Source: Bacteroidota bacterium (lineage in GTDB: Bacteria; Bacteroidota; Bacteroidia; Bacteroidales; FEN-979). From it: a DNA stretch of 64,000 nt. The DNA lies in the NCBI GenBank assembly GCA_026391835.1, contig JAPLDF010000041.1, positions 203,207 to 267,206 on the forward strand, read 5' to 3'. Numbering within the stretch: position 1 is the stretch's first letter; each line of letters starts with the position of its first letter. Shown here in pieces: positions 54,273 through 63,447 of the stretch. Below the pieces are notes generated by a model. It saw only the letters and a list, made by a program, of their open reading frames with translations, did not search any database and was not told where the DNA came from. Position numbers and translations under genes: made by a program.

Positions 54273-55247
54273 TCAGTGACTGACAGCTTTCACCGTCACA
54301 GTACTGCCACTGATATTCATATACCAGACCGAAGGAAGGTTTGGAACACCTGAAAGAACATAGGAAGTTGCCCCGCCAAAAATACCGCAGTCAACACCAT
54401 TGGTACCGGCGCCACTTGCCGGGGAGCCCGGCAACAACTGGTAGCGGCCATCATCACTTCCGGTATTGGCAAATACCAGTGACATGTCGATGTCCTGCTT
54501 GTTCCCGTTCCCTGATCCATACTGGCTTGAAGCGCCAACATTGTTATTCACCGTTGAGATCGTCGCGGTGAATACATTATTTCCAAGGGCGGCGGTTCCA
54601 GTTGCAATATTATTTTCATACACACAACCGTTGATCACCTGGCACCCCTTGAAAATGTTGTTCCGCACAATGGCCGAAGAGTTGTTGCTCATGTAAAAGC
54701 AGGCGCCATTGGGGCAATTGTCGCTTTTTGTGACCAGGTTGTTAACAATCCTGTTTCCTGAGGAGCCGGAAATGCTGAGTGCATACATATAATTCTGTGC
54801 GAAATAATTGTCGCTTGAAAGAGCACCGACACCCACATTGGCAAGGTTGTTCCGGATAAGGTATATTGCACTGTCCTGCACACTTGTATAGGATGCGACC
54901 GTCACCCCTGTCACCTGAGATCCTTTTGATCCTGCGCTGAAAGTAAGATAGTCGATGGTGGCAGGGGCCAGGCTGGCCTGGGTCGCCGGGTTCTGGCCAA
55001 GGAAATAGCCAGGGCCGATGATCACAAGTCTTTTCGCCAGGTTGAGGCTGCCATAACTGGTCATTGAGCCCTCAAGATAAAGGGTGTCTCCCGGAAGCAC
55101 CGAAACAGAATTTGCTGCCTGCTGTACTGTGGTGAAACTGGCTTCGATCCCGGTGTTGTTTACACGCCATTTAGCGGCATTAGTCGGGAGGATGAAGGCT
55201 GGAAAAATCATGAAGCAAACGAGGAGAGCGGGGAGAACTTTCTTCAT
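54273..55247 (-). CDS. Secreted beta-helix-like protein, copy 1
   Basis: 324 residues with signal peptide KKVLPALLVCFMIFPAFILP. It shares with its downstream neighbour AAKWRVNNTGI, VIIGPGYFLGQNPATQA, the tail PGSPASGAGTNGVDCGIFGG and VWYMNISGSTVTVKA. The two copies arose by tandem duplication. Both lack a T9SS sorting domain, so they may be periplasmic or secreted by another route. Function unknown. Confidence 0.85.
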   Translation of the reverse strand: MKKVLPALLVCFMIFPAFILPTNAAKWRVNNTGIEASFTTVQQAANSVSVLPGDTLYLEGSMTSYGSLNLAKRLVIIGPGYFLGQNPATQASLAPATIDYLTFSAGSKGSQVTGVTVASYTSVQDSAIYLIRNNLANVGVGALSSDNYFAQNYMYALSISGSSGNRIVNNLVTKSDNCPNGACFYMSNNSSAIVRNNIFKGCQVINGCVYENNIATGTAALGNNVFTATISTVNNNVGASSQYGSGNGNKQDIDMSLVFANTGSDDGRYQLLPGSPASGAGTNGVDCGIFGGATSYVLSGVPNLPSVWYMNISGSTVTVKAVSH

Positions 55248-55434
55248 AGTCAGTCTGTTAGCAGGTTTGAGGTCTGGCAGGATAACTGTGTACTACAAAG
55301 AAACGAAAATAAATCACATACCGGCAAATTTTTTTCAAAATTATCTTACAGGCAGGCAATACAGTTACAAAACGTGCCGGAAGGCCCGATAGCAGTGTCT
55401 TTTAAGCACATACCAGGCTTGTATCATTTATAAA

Positions 55435-56595
55435 TCAATGCCTGACAAGTTTGCCTGTAAATACGCTACTGTCATCTGTAATCCTGACTAAATATATTCC
55501 GCATGGCAGGGTACTGATATCAAGTAGTGTTTTTATCCCGGCAAACTCATAGCTGAGTACCTGTTGAGCCTGGAAGTTCAACATGGTGAGGTGTTTTTTC
55601 AGATTGCTTGCAGGTGTTTCAATGGTGATATAAAGGGAGGATGGATTGGGATAGAAGGAGATCCGTTGAAGGTCCTTTTGCGCCTCCAACGATATCAGGG
55701 TGCAGGCGACTCCAACCTCTTCTATGCTGTTGCAACCGGTCGCATTGTCGCTGATATTTACAGTGCCGTTGGGACTGGATAAGTATGCACAGATACTTGA
55801 TACTTCACATTCAGAAAGGGTATCATTGTGGTCAATTGTTAACCCGGTGACAGACTGCGCATCAATATTGTCCAAACCGGCCAGGCTGGTCAGAACAGGG
55901 TTGTAACCGATGTTAATGTCGCCCCCGATGGATGTGACATGAGAGAGCGCCTGGAGGCTTGCCAGGGCCGGGTTGCCGATGCTTCCCAGGTGGCCGAGGC
56001 CGCCGATTGACAGGTCGCCCCCGATGGATGTGAGGCTTTCCAGCCCCGTTAGACTGGCAAGCGAGCTATTTGAAAAAATCTTAACAGTTCCCGCAACTGA
56101 AACCAGGTAGTTTAATCCAGTAAAACCGGAGAGTGCCGTGTTGTCATCAATCCACAACCTGCCATGAATGTCCGATAGCCCTTCCATGCCTGTAAGGTTT
56201 ACAAGCGCGATGTTGTCAGTAAATTCAACATCACCCCCGACGAATGCCAGGCCATTCAAACCCTGCAGGTTGGTCAGCATCATGTTACCCTCCACATACA
56301 GGTTGCCCCCCACCGTAGTCACATTATTCAAACCGGCAAGACTGGCAAGGGATTCATTGCATTCAATCATAAGGCTTCCCCCGACCGAGGTAATGACATC
56401 CAGTCCATTCAGGTTCGTGATATTGTATCCACTGATCGTCACATTTCCGGCTATTTGTGTACAACCAGGATTGCTTGTCCTGAAACTGTTGATTTGCTGC
56501 TGTGTCGAAAAAACAATTCCGTCCGGAAAGCATGACTGGGCTGTTGCGTTGTTTATTGTCCACAACGCAGTCAGCAAGATGAAAATCCTTTTCAT
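55435..56595 (-). CDS. T9SS-sorted leucine-repeat surface protein
   Basis: 386 residues from the ATG at 56595 (KRIFILLTALWTINNATAQ signal; an ATG two codons earlier is possible). Residues 40-270 are about ten repeats of 24 residues of the receptor L-domain/LRR kind, such as LAGLNNVTTVGGNLYVEGN and LTGLESLTSIGGDLSIGG. The last 75 residues (ISFYPNPSSLYITIETPASN, then DISTLPCGIYLVRITDD and TGKLVRH) are a clear type A T9SS sorting domain, so the protein is carried across the outer membrane and fixed to the surface. Confidence 0.92.
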   Translation of the reverse strand: MKRIFILLTALWTINNATAQSCFPDGIVFSTQQQINSFRTSNPGCTQIAGNVTISGYNITNLNGLDVITSVGGSLMIECNESLASLAGLNNVTTVGGNLYVEGNMMLTNLQGLNGLAFVGGDVEFTDNIALVNLTGMEGLSDIHGRLWIDDNTALSGFTGLNYLVSVAGTVKIFSNSSLASLTGLESLTSIGGDLSIGGLGHLGSIGNPALASLQALSHVTSIGGDINIGYNPVLTSLAGLDNIDAQSVTGLTIDHNDTLSECEVSSICAYLSSPNGTVNISDNATGCNSIEEVGVACTLISLEAQKDLQRISFYPNPSSLYITIETPASNLKKHLTMLNFQAQQVLSYEFAGIKTLLDISTLPCGIYLVRITDDSSVFTGKLVRH

Positions 56596-56601
56596 AATCA
56601 T

Positions 56602-56963
56602 GTTGTTTTAAGATTGTTGATCCCATGTTGCTATTGTTCAGACCATAATTAGGCCTTCAAGGGATCACTGCCTGTAATGAAGTGGGAGCGGCAGCTGTGG
56701 GGAAGAAACTGAAAAGGAATCCGTCAGAGACATTAACCCCTTTTATGCCGTAAATATACGAAATTATATGTTTGAAAGCAATACATTTATGCGTTTTCAA
56801 ACCAGTTGTACCGCCTGGTGTATCTGTCGCAATGTCGTGTCCTGGCGTAAATCAGATTCATGAAAAAGAAAAACCCCGGGTTCCTCACCGCTCGCGCTTC
56901 AAAGAATCCAGGGTATTAAATGGTGCATCCAGCCTCAAAAATAGCTGATCTGCGTTTCAGAAG
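56602..56963. other. Non-coding space left of the tRNA fragment
   Basis: About 360 bp without a gene. Near 56870-56920 a CCCCGGG-containing stretch and a GGTTCCTCACCGC run appear, but no clean terminator is visible. The remainder, AT-rich at 56750-56810, should hold the promoter of the T9SS leucine-repeat gene, though no TAnnTTTG match stands out. Confidence 0.5.
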
Positions 56964-57010
56964 AGCCTCTCAGGGGACTTGAACCCCCGACCTACTAATT
57001 ACGAATCAGT
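56964..57010 (-). pseudogene. 3' half of a tRNA-Thr(CGT), attachment-site remnant
   Basis: The minus strand folds as the tRNA 3' half: anticodon arm ACTGA/TTAGT with loop TTCGTAA (anticodon CGT), variable loop AGGTC, T arm GGGGG/CCCCT with loop TTCAAGT, and the 3' acceptor strand GAGAGGC. The D arm and the 5' acceptor strand are absent: the sequence beyond 57010 is unrelated. Such a fragment next to an integrase gene is the mark left by integration into a tRNA gene; the intact copy should lie at the other end of the element, outside this window. Confidence 0.85.
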
Positions 57011-57022
57011 TTACGAATCAGT
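56999..57022. repeat. 12-bp tandem repeat at the element boundary
   Basis: TTACGAATCAGT occurs twice in a row. The first copy is the anticodon arm of the tRNA fragment and the second lies inside the element. The crossover or integrase-binding site is probably here. Confidence 0.8.
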
Positions 57023-57188
57023 TTTGATATCATAATCATCCATTTTCATTCATAATCGGATCGAATTTTATATCTATGTATATCAATAATTTAAAATATA
57101 TTTTATCAATGGACTACATTTTTTTAGAGCACGTTTCAACAAAATAGATTACTTTTATGTTTTAAATTTTGTATTAAATTTAAGATCT

Positions 57189-58490
57189 ATGTCTTATACT
57201 GTTTACCACTATTTATGGCAAGTTAGAAAACTTAGTGACAATACCTATCCTGTAAAGTTAGTAGTAAATATTGATGGCGTCAGGAAAAATTATAAAACCA
57301 ACTACTCATACACAGTTGACGATTGGGATAGATTAAATGGTGCCAAGCTGCGTGACCTTGATTTACAAGAAGAGAAAAAACATCTTGAAAACCAAATTAA
57401 AGAAGTCAAAGCAATTTTAGCGGATATTGAATACCCGACACATCCTGCTTTCGAAAAGAAATACAACCAAAAACGGTTAAAAAAGAATCAACTGGTTCGA
57501 TTCTGGTTTTTAAAGTATATCGCAGATTTGGAATTTCGCAATAAACCTATCAGTTCAATCAAGTTAATGCATACTGTAATAAATTCACTTGAACTATTCA
57601 AACCAAATCTGAAGTTTCAGGAAATCACCAAGAATTTTCTTGAAGATTATGAAGCCTGGATGTTGTCGAAAAACCCTAATGCTCGCACTACCATAGGAAT
57701 TTATCTTACACATCTACGGGTAATATTCAACTATGCCATCAGAGAAGGGATAATTCCAAGAGAACTGTATCCTTTTGGAAAACAAACAGGTGGATACGTT
57801 ATCAAACAAACGAGAAATCGAAAACCATCACTGAATCTCGGTCAAATTCAGCGTCTTATTTCATACAAATGTGATACACCGGAAAATGAATTTGCAAGAG
57901 ATATGTGGGTTCTGCTTTATCTACTAAATGGAATGAATGTAATCGACCTCTGTAGATTACGATATAAAAATATTGATTTTAAAAACCATTATTTTTACTA
58001 TAATAGAACCAAAACACGTGAAACAAAGCCCATCAGTGTTCTCATTGACGGAGGACTAAACCCTGTTGCCGAAGAGATAATAAGAAAATATGGGAACAAG
58101 GATCATACACCGGAAAACTACGTCTTCCCATTCCTGGAAAAGCTTAAAGGGAAAGAAATGACTATGCTAAAGGATGAATTTTACATCAAAAATGACTTAA
58201 TAAAACGCATCAACCTCAATCTGAAACCATTCAAGAAAAAATTAAAGATTGATTTCGGATTGACCGTAAAAATAGCAAGGCATTCCTATGCAAGCGTTCT
58301 TCACTATGAATTACATTACCCAATCCCTATGGTAGGTGATGGATTGGGGCATAGTGGCATCCAAGTCACTCAACATTATTTATCAGGCGCCAATACAGCA
58401 GAACGTAAGAAAATGAACTTTGACCTTCTACCTCAAAAAACAAACAAAAAACCTCAAAATGAAACAATTAGAAAAAATCGAACATCTTAA
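57189..58490 (+). CDS. Tyrosine recombinase (integrase) of the Bacteroidota SAM-like class
   Basis: 433 residues: an N-terminal arm-binding part (YHYLWQVRKLSDNTYPVKLV), a SAM-like core-binding domain (about 100-220) and the catalytic domain. The catalytic residues seen are R364 and H365 region (ARHSYAS), H388 (LGHSG) and Y397 (TQHYL). The first catalytic Arg is missing: the motif reads NGMNVIDL, with N250 where GxRxxDL is usual. The CTnDOT integrase is known to lack this Arg as well, so the protein may still be active. It lies 167 bp from the tRNA fragment and reads away from it. Confidence 0.9.
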   Translation: MSYTVYHYLWQVRKLSDNTYPVKLVVNIDGVRKNYKTNYSYTVDDWDRLNGAKLRDLDLQEEKKHLENQIKEVKAILADIEYPTHPAFEKKYNQKRLKKNQLVRFWFLKYIADLEFRNKPISSIKLMHTVINSLELFKPNLKFQEITKNFLEDYEAWMLSKNPNARTTIGIYLTHLRVIFNYAIREGIIPRELYPFGKQTGGYVIKQTRNRKPSLNLGQIQRLISYKCDTPENEFARDMWVLLYLLNGMNVIDLCRLRYKNIDFKNHYFYYNRTKTRETKPISVLIDGGLNPVAEEIIRKYGNKDHTPENYVFPFLEKLKGKEMTMLKDEFYIKNDLIKRINLNLKPFKKKLKIDFGLTVKIARHSYASVLHYELHYPIPMVGDGLGHSGIQVTQHYLSGANTAERKKMNFDLLPQKTNKKPQNETIRKNRTS

Positions 58491-59382
58491 CGAATTTATT
58501 TCAACACTTGAGAACGAGGATGAAATTGGGTTTTATTTAGGGATATGTGACTTTTTTGATTTCCGAAAACTCGGAAAACTTTTTGAACTTAATGAACTTA
58601 TATCAACCTATCGGGATTGTATTGAAATATTGAAATCCAATGGCCAGGATTTTTGGAAAACTATTGTTTTCATCAGGAATATCATTGAAAATAAAAAATA
58701 CAATGACGTTCAGAAGTACAATTTTTATCTTTTGCTTCATATTTTTTTTGAATACCTGCTTTTTGATAATATCAAAAAGGATGCGGCAAAATATATTGAT
58801 TGGATTGAGGATCAGTTAAACGCGGTGCATCCTATTGCCACGGCTTATTATTTGGATTTCGATATTTCAAATTTGATTGACTCTATTTGTAAACGACCGT
58901 TAAAAGAACAAATTAATATCTTAGTTGCACGAAAGAGTGAGTATCTTTTAGCTTTAGATAATTGTCAGATTCCCAAAAACAACTTTGATATCAGGTGCGA
59001 ACAGCAAATTAATCTAATTAAGGAACAGTTAGCAATTGCTAATCTGAATCCGTTGGTTTCCGAAAGTGACAATCCTCAAACAAACATCGATGAAGTAGAA
59101 ACCTCTTTGCCTGAAACAGCCAGACCAACCCTGACGATGCCGAAGTTGGCAGGCACAGATGAATATGGCGATGTTCATTTTGCTGCTGAACGGACAGGAT
59201 TTTCTGTATCCCATATAAGATTATTGGCAAGAAAAGGCCTTATCCCAAGGCATAAACCTACTAAAACCGGTGCCTATAGGTTCTACGCTTCAGAATTAGA
59301 CGAGTGGAAAAACAATGGGATGAAAAATTTTCAAACGGGTAATGACAGTTCCTTAATCGGGAAACAAAGGAGAAAGAAATGA
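58459..59382 (+). CDS. Element protein with C-terminal helix-turn-helix domain
   Basis: The start at 58459 (KQLEKIEHLNEFISTLENED) lies inside the integrase end, an overlap of 32 bp. The 307-residue protein is mainly helical and acidic over residues 1-235, with no family I recognise. The last 60 residues are a winged HTH of the excisionase/MerR kind: VHFAAERTGFSVSHIRLLAR, then KPTKTGAYRFYASELDEW. It may control excision or transcription of the integrase with which it is coupled (inference). Confidence 0.75.
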   Translation: MKQLEKIEHLNEFISTLENEDEIGFYLGICDFFDFRKLGKLFELNELISTYRDCIEILKSNGQDFWKTIVFIRNIIENKKYNDVQKYNFYLLLHIFFEYLLFDNIKKDAAKYIDWIEDQLNAVHPIATAYYLDFDISNLIDSICKRPLKEQINILVARKSEYLLALDNCQIPKNNFDIRCEQQINLIKEQLAIANLNPLVSESDNPQTNIDEVETSLPETARPTLTMPKLAGTDEYGDVHFAAERTGFSVSHIRLLARKGLIPRHKPTKTGAYRFYASELDEWKNNGMKNFQTGNDSSLIGKQRRKK

Positions 59383-59464
59383 AAACAATTATTCCGATTC
59401 CTTCTATATTACCTCTCCCCCGTCAGTTCTTTATTCCCACTTATCATACTCAACCCCCATCAAA

Positions 59465-60172
59465 ATGAACCCCAAAATCAAAGCAATCATCACCGGTGCC
59501 ACCGGAATGGTCGGCGAGGGCGTCCTTCACGAAGCCCTTCAACATCCAAATATTGAATCCGTCCTTGTCATCAACCGCAAGCCCTGCGGCGTAACCCACC
59601 CAAAGCTGACTGAGATTATCCATCCCGATTTCTTTAACCTGTCCTCAATCGAATCCCGACTGAGCGGGTATAATGCCTGCTTCTTCTGCCTTGGCGTTTC
59701 ATCCGTGGGGGTAAAGGAGCCGGAATATACAAAAGTCACATATGACCTCACAATGAGCTTTGCCCAAACCCTGAGCCAGCACAACCCTGATATGACCTTC
59801 TGCTATGTATCGGGCAACCCTGATATGACCTTCTGCTATGTATCGGGGGCGGGAACTGACAGTACCGAAAAGGGCAAAATGATGTGGGCGCGGGTGAAGG
59901 GCAAAACGGAGAATGACCTTATGAAGCTTCCGTTCAAGGCGGTTTATAGCTTCCGCCCGCCTTTTATGATGCCGACCGATGGGCTAAAGAATGCTCTGCC
60001 ATATTACAAGTATGTTACCTGGCTCTACCCGATTGCCCGCCCCTTATTCCCCAATTACTTCATCACGCTTAAGGAACTTGGGTTGGCGATGATTAATACC
60101 GTTGTTTTTGGTTATGAGAAGGAGGTGCTGGAAGCAAAGGATATCGTGGGGCTGGCAAAAATACCTGCGTGA
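59465..60172 (+). CDS. NAD(P)-binding Rossmann epimerase-like protein with internal duplication
   Basis: 235 residues of the short atypical SDR type: the nucleotide-binding TGATGMVGEGV at residues 11-21, NRKPCGVTHPK, CFFCLGVSSVG, and WARVKGKTENDLMKL where the SDR catalytic Lys region lies. An 11-residue unit (NPDMTFCYVSG) is present twice in a row because of an exact 33-bp duplication. The duplicated segment ends in the strand and Ser loop of the active site, so the enzyme may be damaged. Base composition resembles the chromosome, not the AT-rich genes around it. Confidence 0.85.
   Translation: MNPKIKAIITGATGMVGEGVLHEALQHPNIESVLVINRKPCGVTHPKLTEIIHPDFFNLSSIESRLSGYNACFFCLGVSSVGVKEPEYTKVTYDLTMSFAQTLSQHNPDMTFCYVSGNPDMTFCYVSGAGTDSTEKGKMMWARVKGKTENDLMKLPFKAVYSFRPPFMMPTDGLKNALPYYKYVTWLYPIARPLFPNYFITLKELGLAMINTVVFGYEKEVLEAKDIVGLAKIPA
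59782..59847. repeat. Exact 33-bp tandem duplication within the epimerase gene
   Basis: Positions 59782-59814 and 59815-59847 are identical and keep the reading frame. The lack of any difference points to a recent event or an assembly artefact. Confidence 0.95.
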
Positions 60173-60230
60173 CGACATCCATCTTTATTACTTTACAAAG
60201 TAAGTAGAACTATCAAGTGTTGTACTATTT

Positions 60231-61262
60231 CTAATTGTAGGTTGGCGAGTATTCCTTGATGTAAAATGCTTCTAATCTCTTTCGGGCGGTGCCGTCCACT
60301 GTATCGTGGTCAACTCTTTCGAGAACATAAAAATCAAATGAACCTGCTCCATATTTGTTGTAATGTTCTTGCATCAAATATCTGTGGTGAGATTTTACAG
60401 GGTCTGCCAATTCACCAAGGTGAGTCAATCGCCTAAATGAAATATTTTGAGATTCACCAATATAAAAGTCTAAAGTTATATTGTTAACGACAAGGTACAC
60501 TCCTGCATATGTGCAGTAATTGTCAATTACTTTTGTTATTGACTTTGAAATTAATTTTCCAGCAGTAGAGCTTCTTACCCGCGTTCTTTCCCACTCTTCC
60601 GCTGCAATTTTCGCTTTTTCTTGTTTCTCAGTCCGTTCTCTCATTCGTCTTATGTCTTCAGCTTTGCGATTTCGTTCGTCATCTTGAAGCTTCTTTTTCC
60701 CCCCTTCTATAATTGCTTGTTTTACAGGCACTGATATCCCCCTATAATAGCTAAATATATAATCTTGAATGATTTCAAATTTCTCCTTGTCAGTCATTCT
60801 ATCAAAAGCATTCGTAGAATTTAAAACCTTTTTTATCCATTTTGATTCAGATAGAAATGAATTGTAGGAAAACCATTTTGCGTTATCTGACGTTAATGCT
60901 TTGAACGCGTACATTGCAAAATTCTCAGCGTAGAACTTGTTTTCTAAATAGAAATCAATACTAATACTTTTTAACTCATTAAATAGTATATGCTTATGGT
61001 GTCGGGAATTTACTTCTCTTACCCATTTGTCAAAATCTCTATATTCTTTTCTTAAAGCTTTACACTCGCTTTTATCCCGAAAAACACCTTCTTTTAAAAG
61101 AAAGTTCAGCTTGATAAGAGTCTCTTGCTCAATCTCCCTTTTTCTTTGTGCCCGCTCAAAACTAACTTGCCGTCTTTCTAACCATTCCTTGATGCTCGTT
61201 ATCCAATAAATGACCATAAAGAAAAAAATGATGACGAATAAAAGTCCACCAATCACATCCAT
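60231..61262 (-). CDS. Membrane-anchored GIY-YIG nuclease-domain protein
   Basis: 343 residues from the ATG at 61262. Residues 3-23 are a membrane helix (VIGGLLFVIIFFFMVIYWIT), followed by a charged coiled coil (RRQVSFERAQRKREIEQETL) and a helical middle part with another charged stretch near 200-225. The C-terminal 95 residues are a GIY-YIG domain: AGVYLVVNN, FYIGESQNISFRRLTHL and RLEAFYIKEYSPTYN, which keep the Tyr, Arg, Glu and Asn positions expected for catalysis. A nuclease on the inner membrane could cut incoming DNA. The gene lies on the integrated element and is AT-rich. Its role is unknown. Confidence 0.85.
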   Translation of the reverse strand: MDVIGGLLFVIIFFFMVIYWITSIKEWLERRQVSFERAQRKREIEQETLIKLNFLLKEGVFRDKSECKALRKEYRDFDKWVREVNSRHHKHILFNELKSISIDFYLENKFYAENFAMYAFKALTSDNAKWFSYNSFLSESKWIKKVLNSTNAFDRMTDKEKFEIIQDYIFSYYRGISVPVKQAIIEGGKKKLQDDERNRKAEDIRRMRERTEKQEKAKIAAEEWERTRVRSSTAGKLISKSITKVIDNYCTYAGVYLVVNNITLDFYIGESQNISFRRLTHLGELADPVKSHHRYLMQEHYNKYGAGSFDFYVLERVDHDTVDGTARKRLEAFYIKEYSPTYN

Positions 61263-61719
61263 AAATCAATCATTATATTAGTTACTCAATGATAGTATAT
61301 GAACAAAGATAATAACTATTGTTCTAATATTTAAAACAATTCAAGTCAGAATGATACGGTCATTCAAAGCTGGAATCCGTTATCTATATATAATTTTTAT
61401 CCTTCTCTCTGCGTCATAGACAACAGTTGCAACTATGAGAACATTTTTGGGCTCTTCGGACAAAAAAGTAATACGATAAACTATTGGGCGATTGAGAAAC
61501 TTTCAACTTTGTGTTTCATTATTAGAGTAGACGCAACATTAATCTAAAACCTAAAATCAAAGAACTGAAAACAAGTACATTTACTTTGAATCACAGGTAA
61601 CCCTATATATGATTCATTTTCAACTAACCATTACAGCGAAGAACTGCTAAGCGACCCTATACCCATATGGTTGAATTTGTTTTTTATTACCTTTGGTTGT
61701 GCATTAAAGCATCCGCCAT
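61263..61719. other. Gene-free AT-rich stretch in the element
   Basis: About 455 bp with no credible frame on either strand. It should hold the promoter of the GIY-YIG gene to the left and of the secreted-protein gene to the right (a good candidate at 61688). I see no repeat or RNA fold in it. Confidence 0.6.
61688..61695 (+). promoter_or_regulatory. Candidate promoter of the secreted-protein gene
   Basis: TACCTTTG is a perfect TAnnTTTG match 25 bp before the ATG at 61720, with TTG runs at 61671-61679 upstream. Confidence 0.5.
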
Positions 61720-63447
61720 ATGCAAACCCGTCCGGTCATCCACGCTATCATCCTGTCTTTTATAGTCCTGTTGATGCTAACAGTCGTTCCAACGGCACAG
61801 GCAAACACGCCATTCACAATTTGGGGCACCGGGTATGCAACACCTATGGGAACCCACCCGCTTACCACGGTTAATCTATATGATAAAGCAACGATGACCC
61901 TGCTTGGAACCACCGTAACGCAGCCAAGCGGGAGCTATGCGATAGATTTTTATCCCGTTGGCATCAGGGTAAATGCCGGGGCCGGAACTGAATATGCCCG
62001 ATTATTGTCGAATCCATATCAGGATAAGATGGTGATTGAGATTGCTTGTGCAGAAAAATCAACCTGGTTATGCACTGTTGTTGATGAACAGGGAAAGACT
62101 CTGTTAAGCCAAAATCTTTCACTTGATCAAGGCACCCATCTATTATCACTGTCCGGTATGGGAGCAGCCGGATTAAAGACAATAAACCTAAAATCAATAT
62201 CGGGCCGGTTTTCGTTGAAGGCAATTCAATCGGTGGCAACCTCACTTGACCCACAATTGCAGGTATATAAAAAATCCTCAGAGTTAAAATCGACACCCGC
62301 TTCCGACAGCTTGTTGGTATCGTTTGTTCCGCCATCCGGATATATTGGTATGGATACCACGGTTGCTTTTCAAAGCCAAGTCGTGAATTACGTGTTGGAG
62401 CAGATTCCGACAATATTCGATTTCACGGCCTACGCCTTGACCATAAACGGTGACACCATAAAACAAGGAATGCCGATTGATGCAGTATCCATCGATGTCA
62501 GATGGTTCAGTGACGGCGTGACGATTAACTATCCAGCCGTAAATGGCGTGATATACATCCATCGTGAAGAATATGCGCCCAATGTATCGGCTATGGTTGA
62601 TATATCGAACCCGGATACCTCACTTGTGACGGAATACACCATAGGGCTAAAACGAGATTCGCTTATTAATACAAAGGAAATGAACTTGTTTCAGAACGTC
62701 AAAACTCCTTCAGGGAATTGGGGGTCACCCTATAATCCACCTGGAGCTGCCACAGCCACGCTTGCTATTCTCCCCGACTCATTTGACATCTACTTCGTAC
62801 CAAGGCTTATACTTGCAGCAGATGGTCAGTATTACAATACAAAGGGAGAAATTTTCAGGTTTGTCGCAAGAGGTAATGCCCCGTATAGCACAAGAAAATA
62901 TGAAACGATGGACTCCATCGCAGATAAGATTCACCTATTTGAAATGCAACCGCTGTATCTTACAGGCACATATCAGCAAGGCCCTCTAATAACAAATCAG
63001 CAAAGACTCGACCAGAAACGAGTGGCAGATTCAGCTCAAACATTATTCTTTCTGAATAATGGCCGGCAAATTTTTCCAAAATGGGATAGACCTGAAATAT
63101 ATGACTTTACGGAACCTGAATGGATACAAGCACAGAATAGAAACTGGGATCAGACACACCAATATCAGTACATAGATGCAGGAAACCCAGAAAATGCTGT
63201 AGCTACAAATATGCCAGGGTTTGGTGGCATAACAAGGATTAGAACAGGCTATGCGCATTCCTTGTTTGGCACACTAATGGGTGGAAGGATGGAAGAAGCT
63301 TTTCAGGCTTTATGTAATGCACACGATCCACCGGCTTTGACAACTTTGGCGGACTATATTTATTCCGACACTTCAGGATTGTCCGAATTCGGGAAAACGG
63401 TGTTCCATTTTATATACATAGTGAACCCGGGCACCAACCCTTGGTAG
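61720..63447 (+). CDS. Secreted protein with internal sorting-domain-like segment
   Basis: 575 residues with signal peptide VIHAIILSFIVLLMLTVVPT, cut after AQA. Residues 30-85 form a small beta domain (YDKATMTLLGTTVTQPSGSY). Residues 88-165 look like a T9SS type A sorting domain: LLSNPYQDKMVIEIACAEKS, then VVDEQGKTLLSQNLSLDQG and AAGLKTINLKS. That domain is normally at the C-terminus, yet 410 residues follow here. The long C-terminal part (DNAx-free, with MDSIADKIHLFEMQPLYLTG and TRIRTGYAHSLFGTLMGGRM) has no family I recognise. It is the first host-like secreted protein on the element; function unknown. Confidence 0.75.
   Translation: MQTRPVIHAIILSFIVLLMLTVVPTAQANTPFTIWGTGYATPMGTHPLTTVNLYDKATMTLLGTTVTQPSGSYAIDFYPVGIRVNAGAGTEYARLLSNPYQDKMVIEIACAEKSTWLCTVVDEQGKTLLSQNLSLDQGTHLLSLSGMGAAGLKTINLKSISGRFSLKAIQSVATSLDPQLQVYKKSSELKSTPASDSLLVSFVPPSGYIGMDTTVAFQSQVVNYVLEQIPTIFDFTAYALTINGDTIKQGMPIDAVSIDVRWFSDGVTINYPAVNGVIYIHREEYAPNVSAMVDISNPDTSLVTEYTIGLKRDSLINTKEMNLFQNVKTPSGNWGSPYNPPGAATATLAILPDSFDIYFVPRLILAADGQYYNTKGEIFRFVARGNAPYSTRKYETMDSIADKIHLFEMQPLYLTGTYQQGPLITNQQRLDQKRVADSAQTLFFLNNGRQIFPKWDRPEIYDFTEPEWIQAQNRNWDQTHQYQYIDAGNPENAVATNMPGFGGITRIRTGYAHSLFGTLMGGRMEEAFQALCNAHDPPALTTLADYIYSDTSGLSEFGKTVFHFIYIVNPGTNPW

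Noticed and set aside
56870..56960. An intact tRNA including the CCCCGGG region left of the fragment
   Set aside because: The sequence there does not pair as a D arm or acceptor and lies on the 3' side of the fragment.
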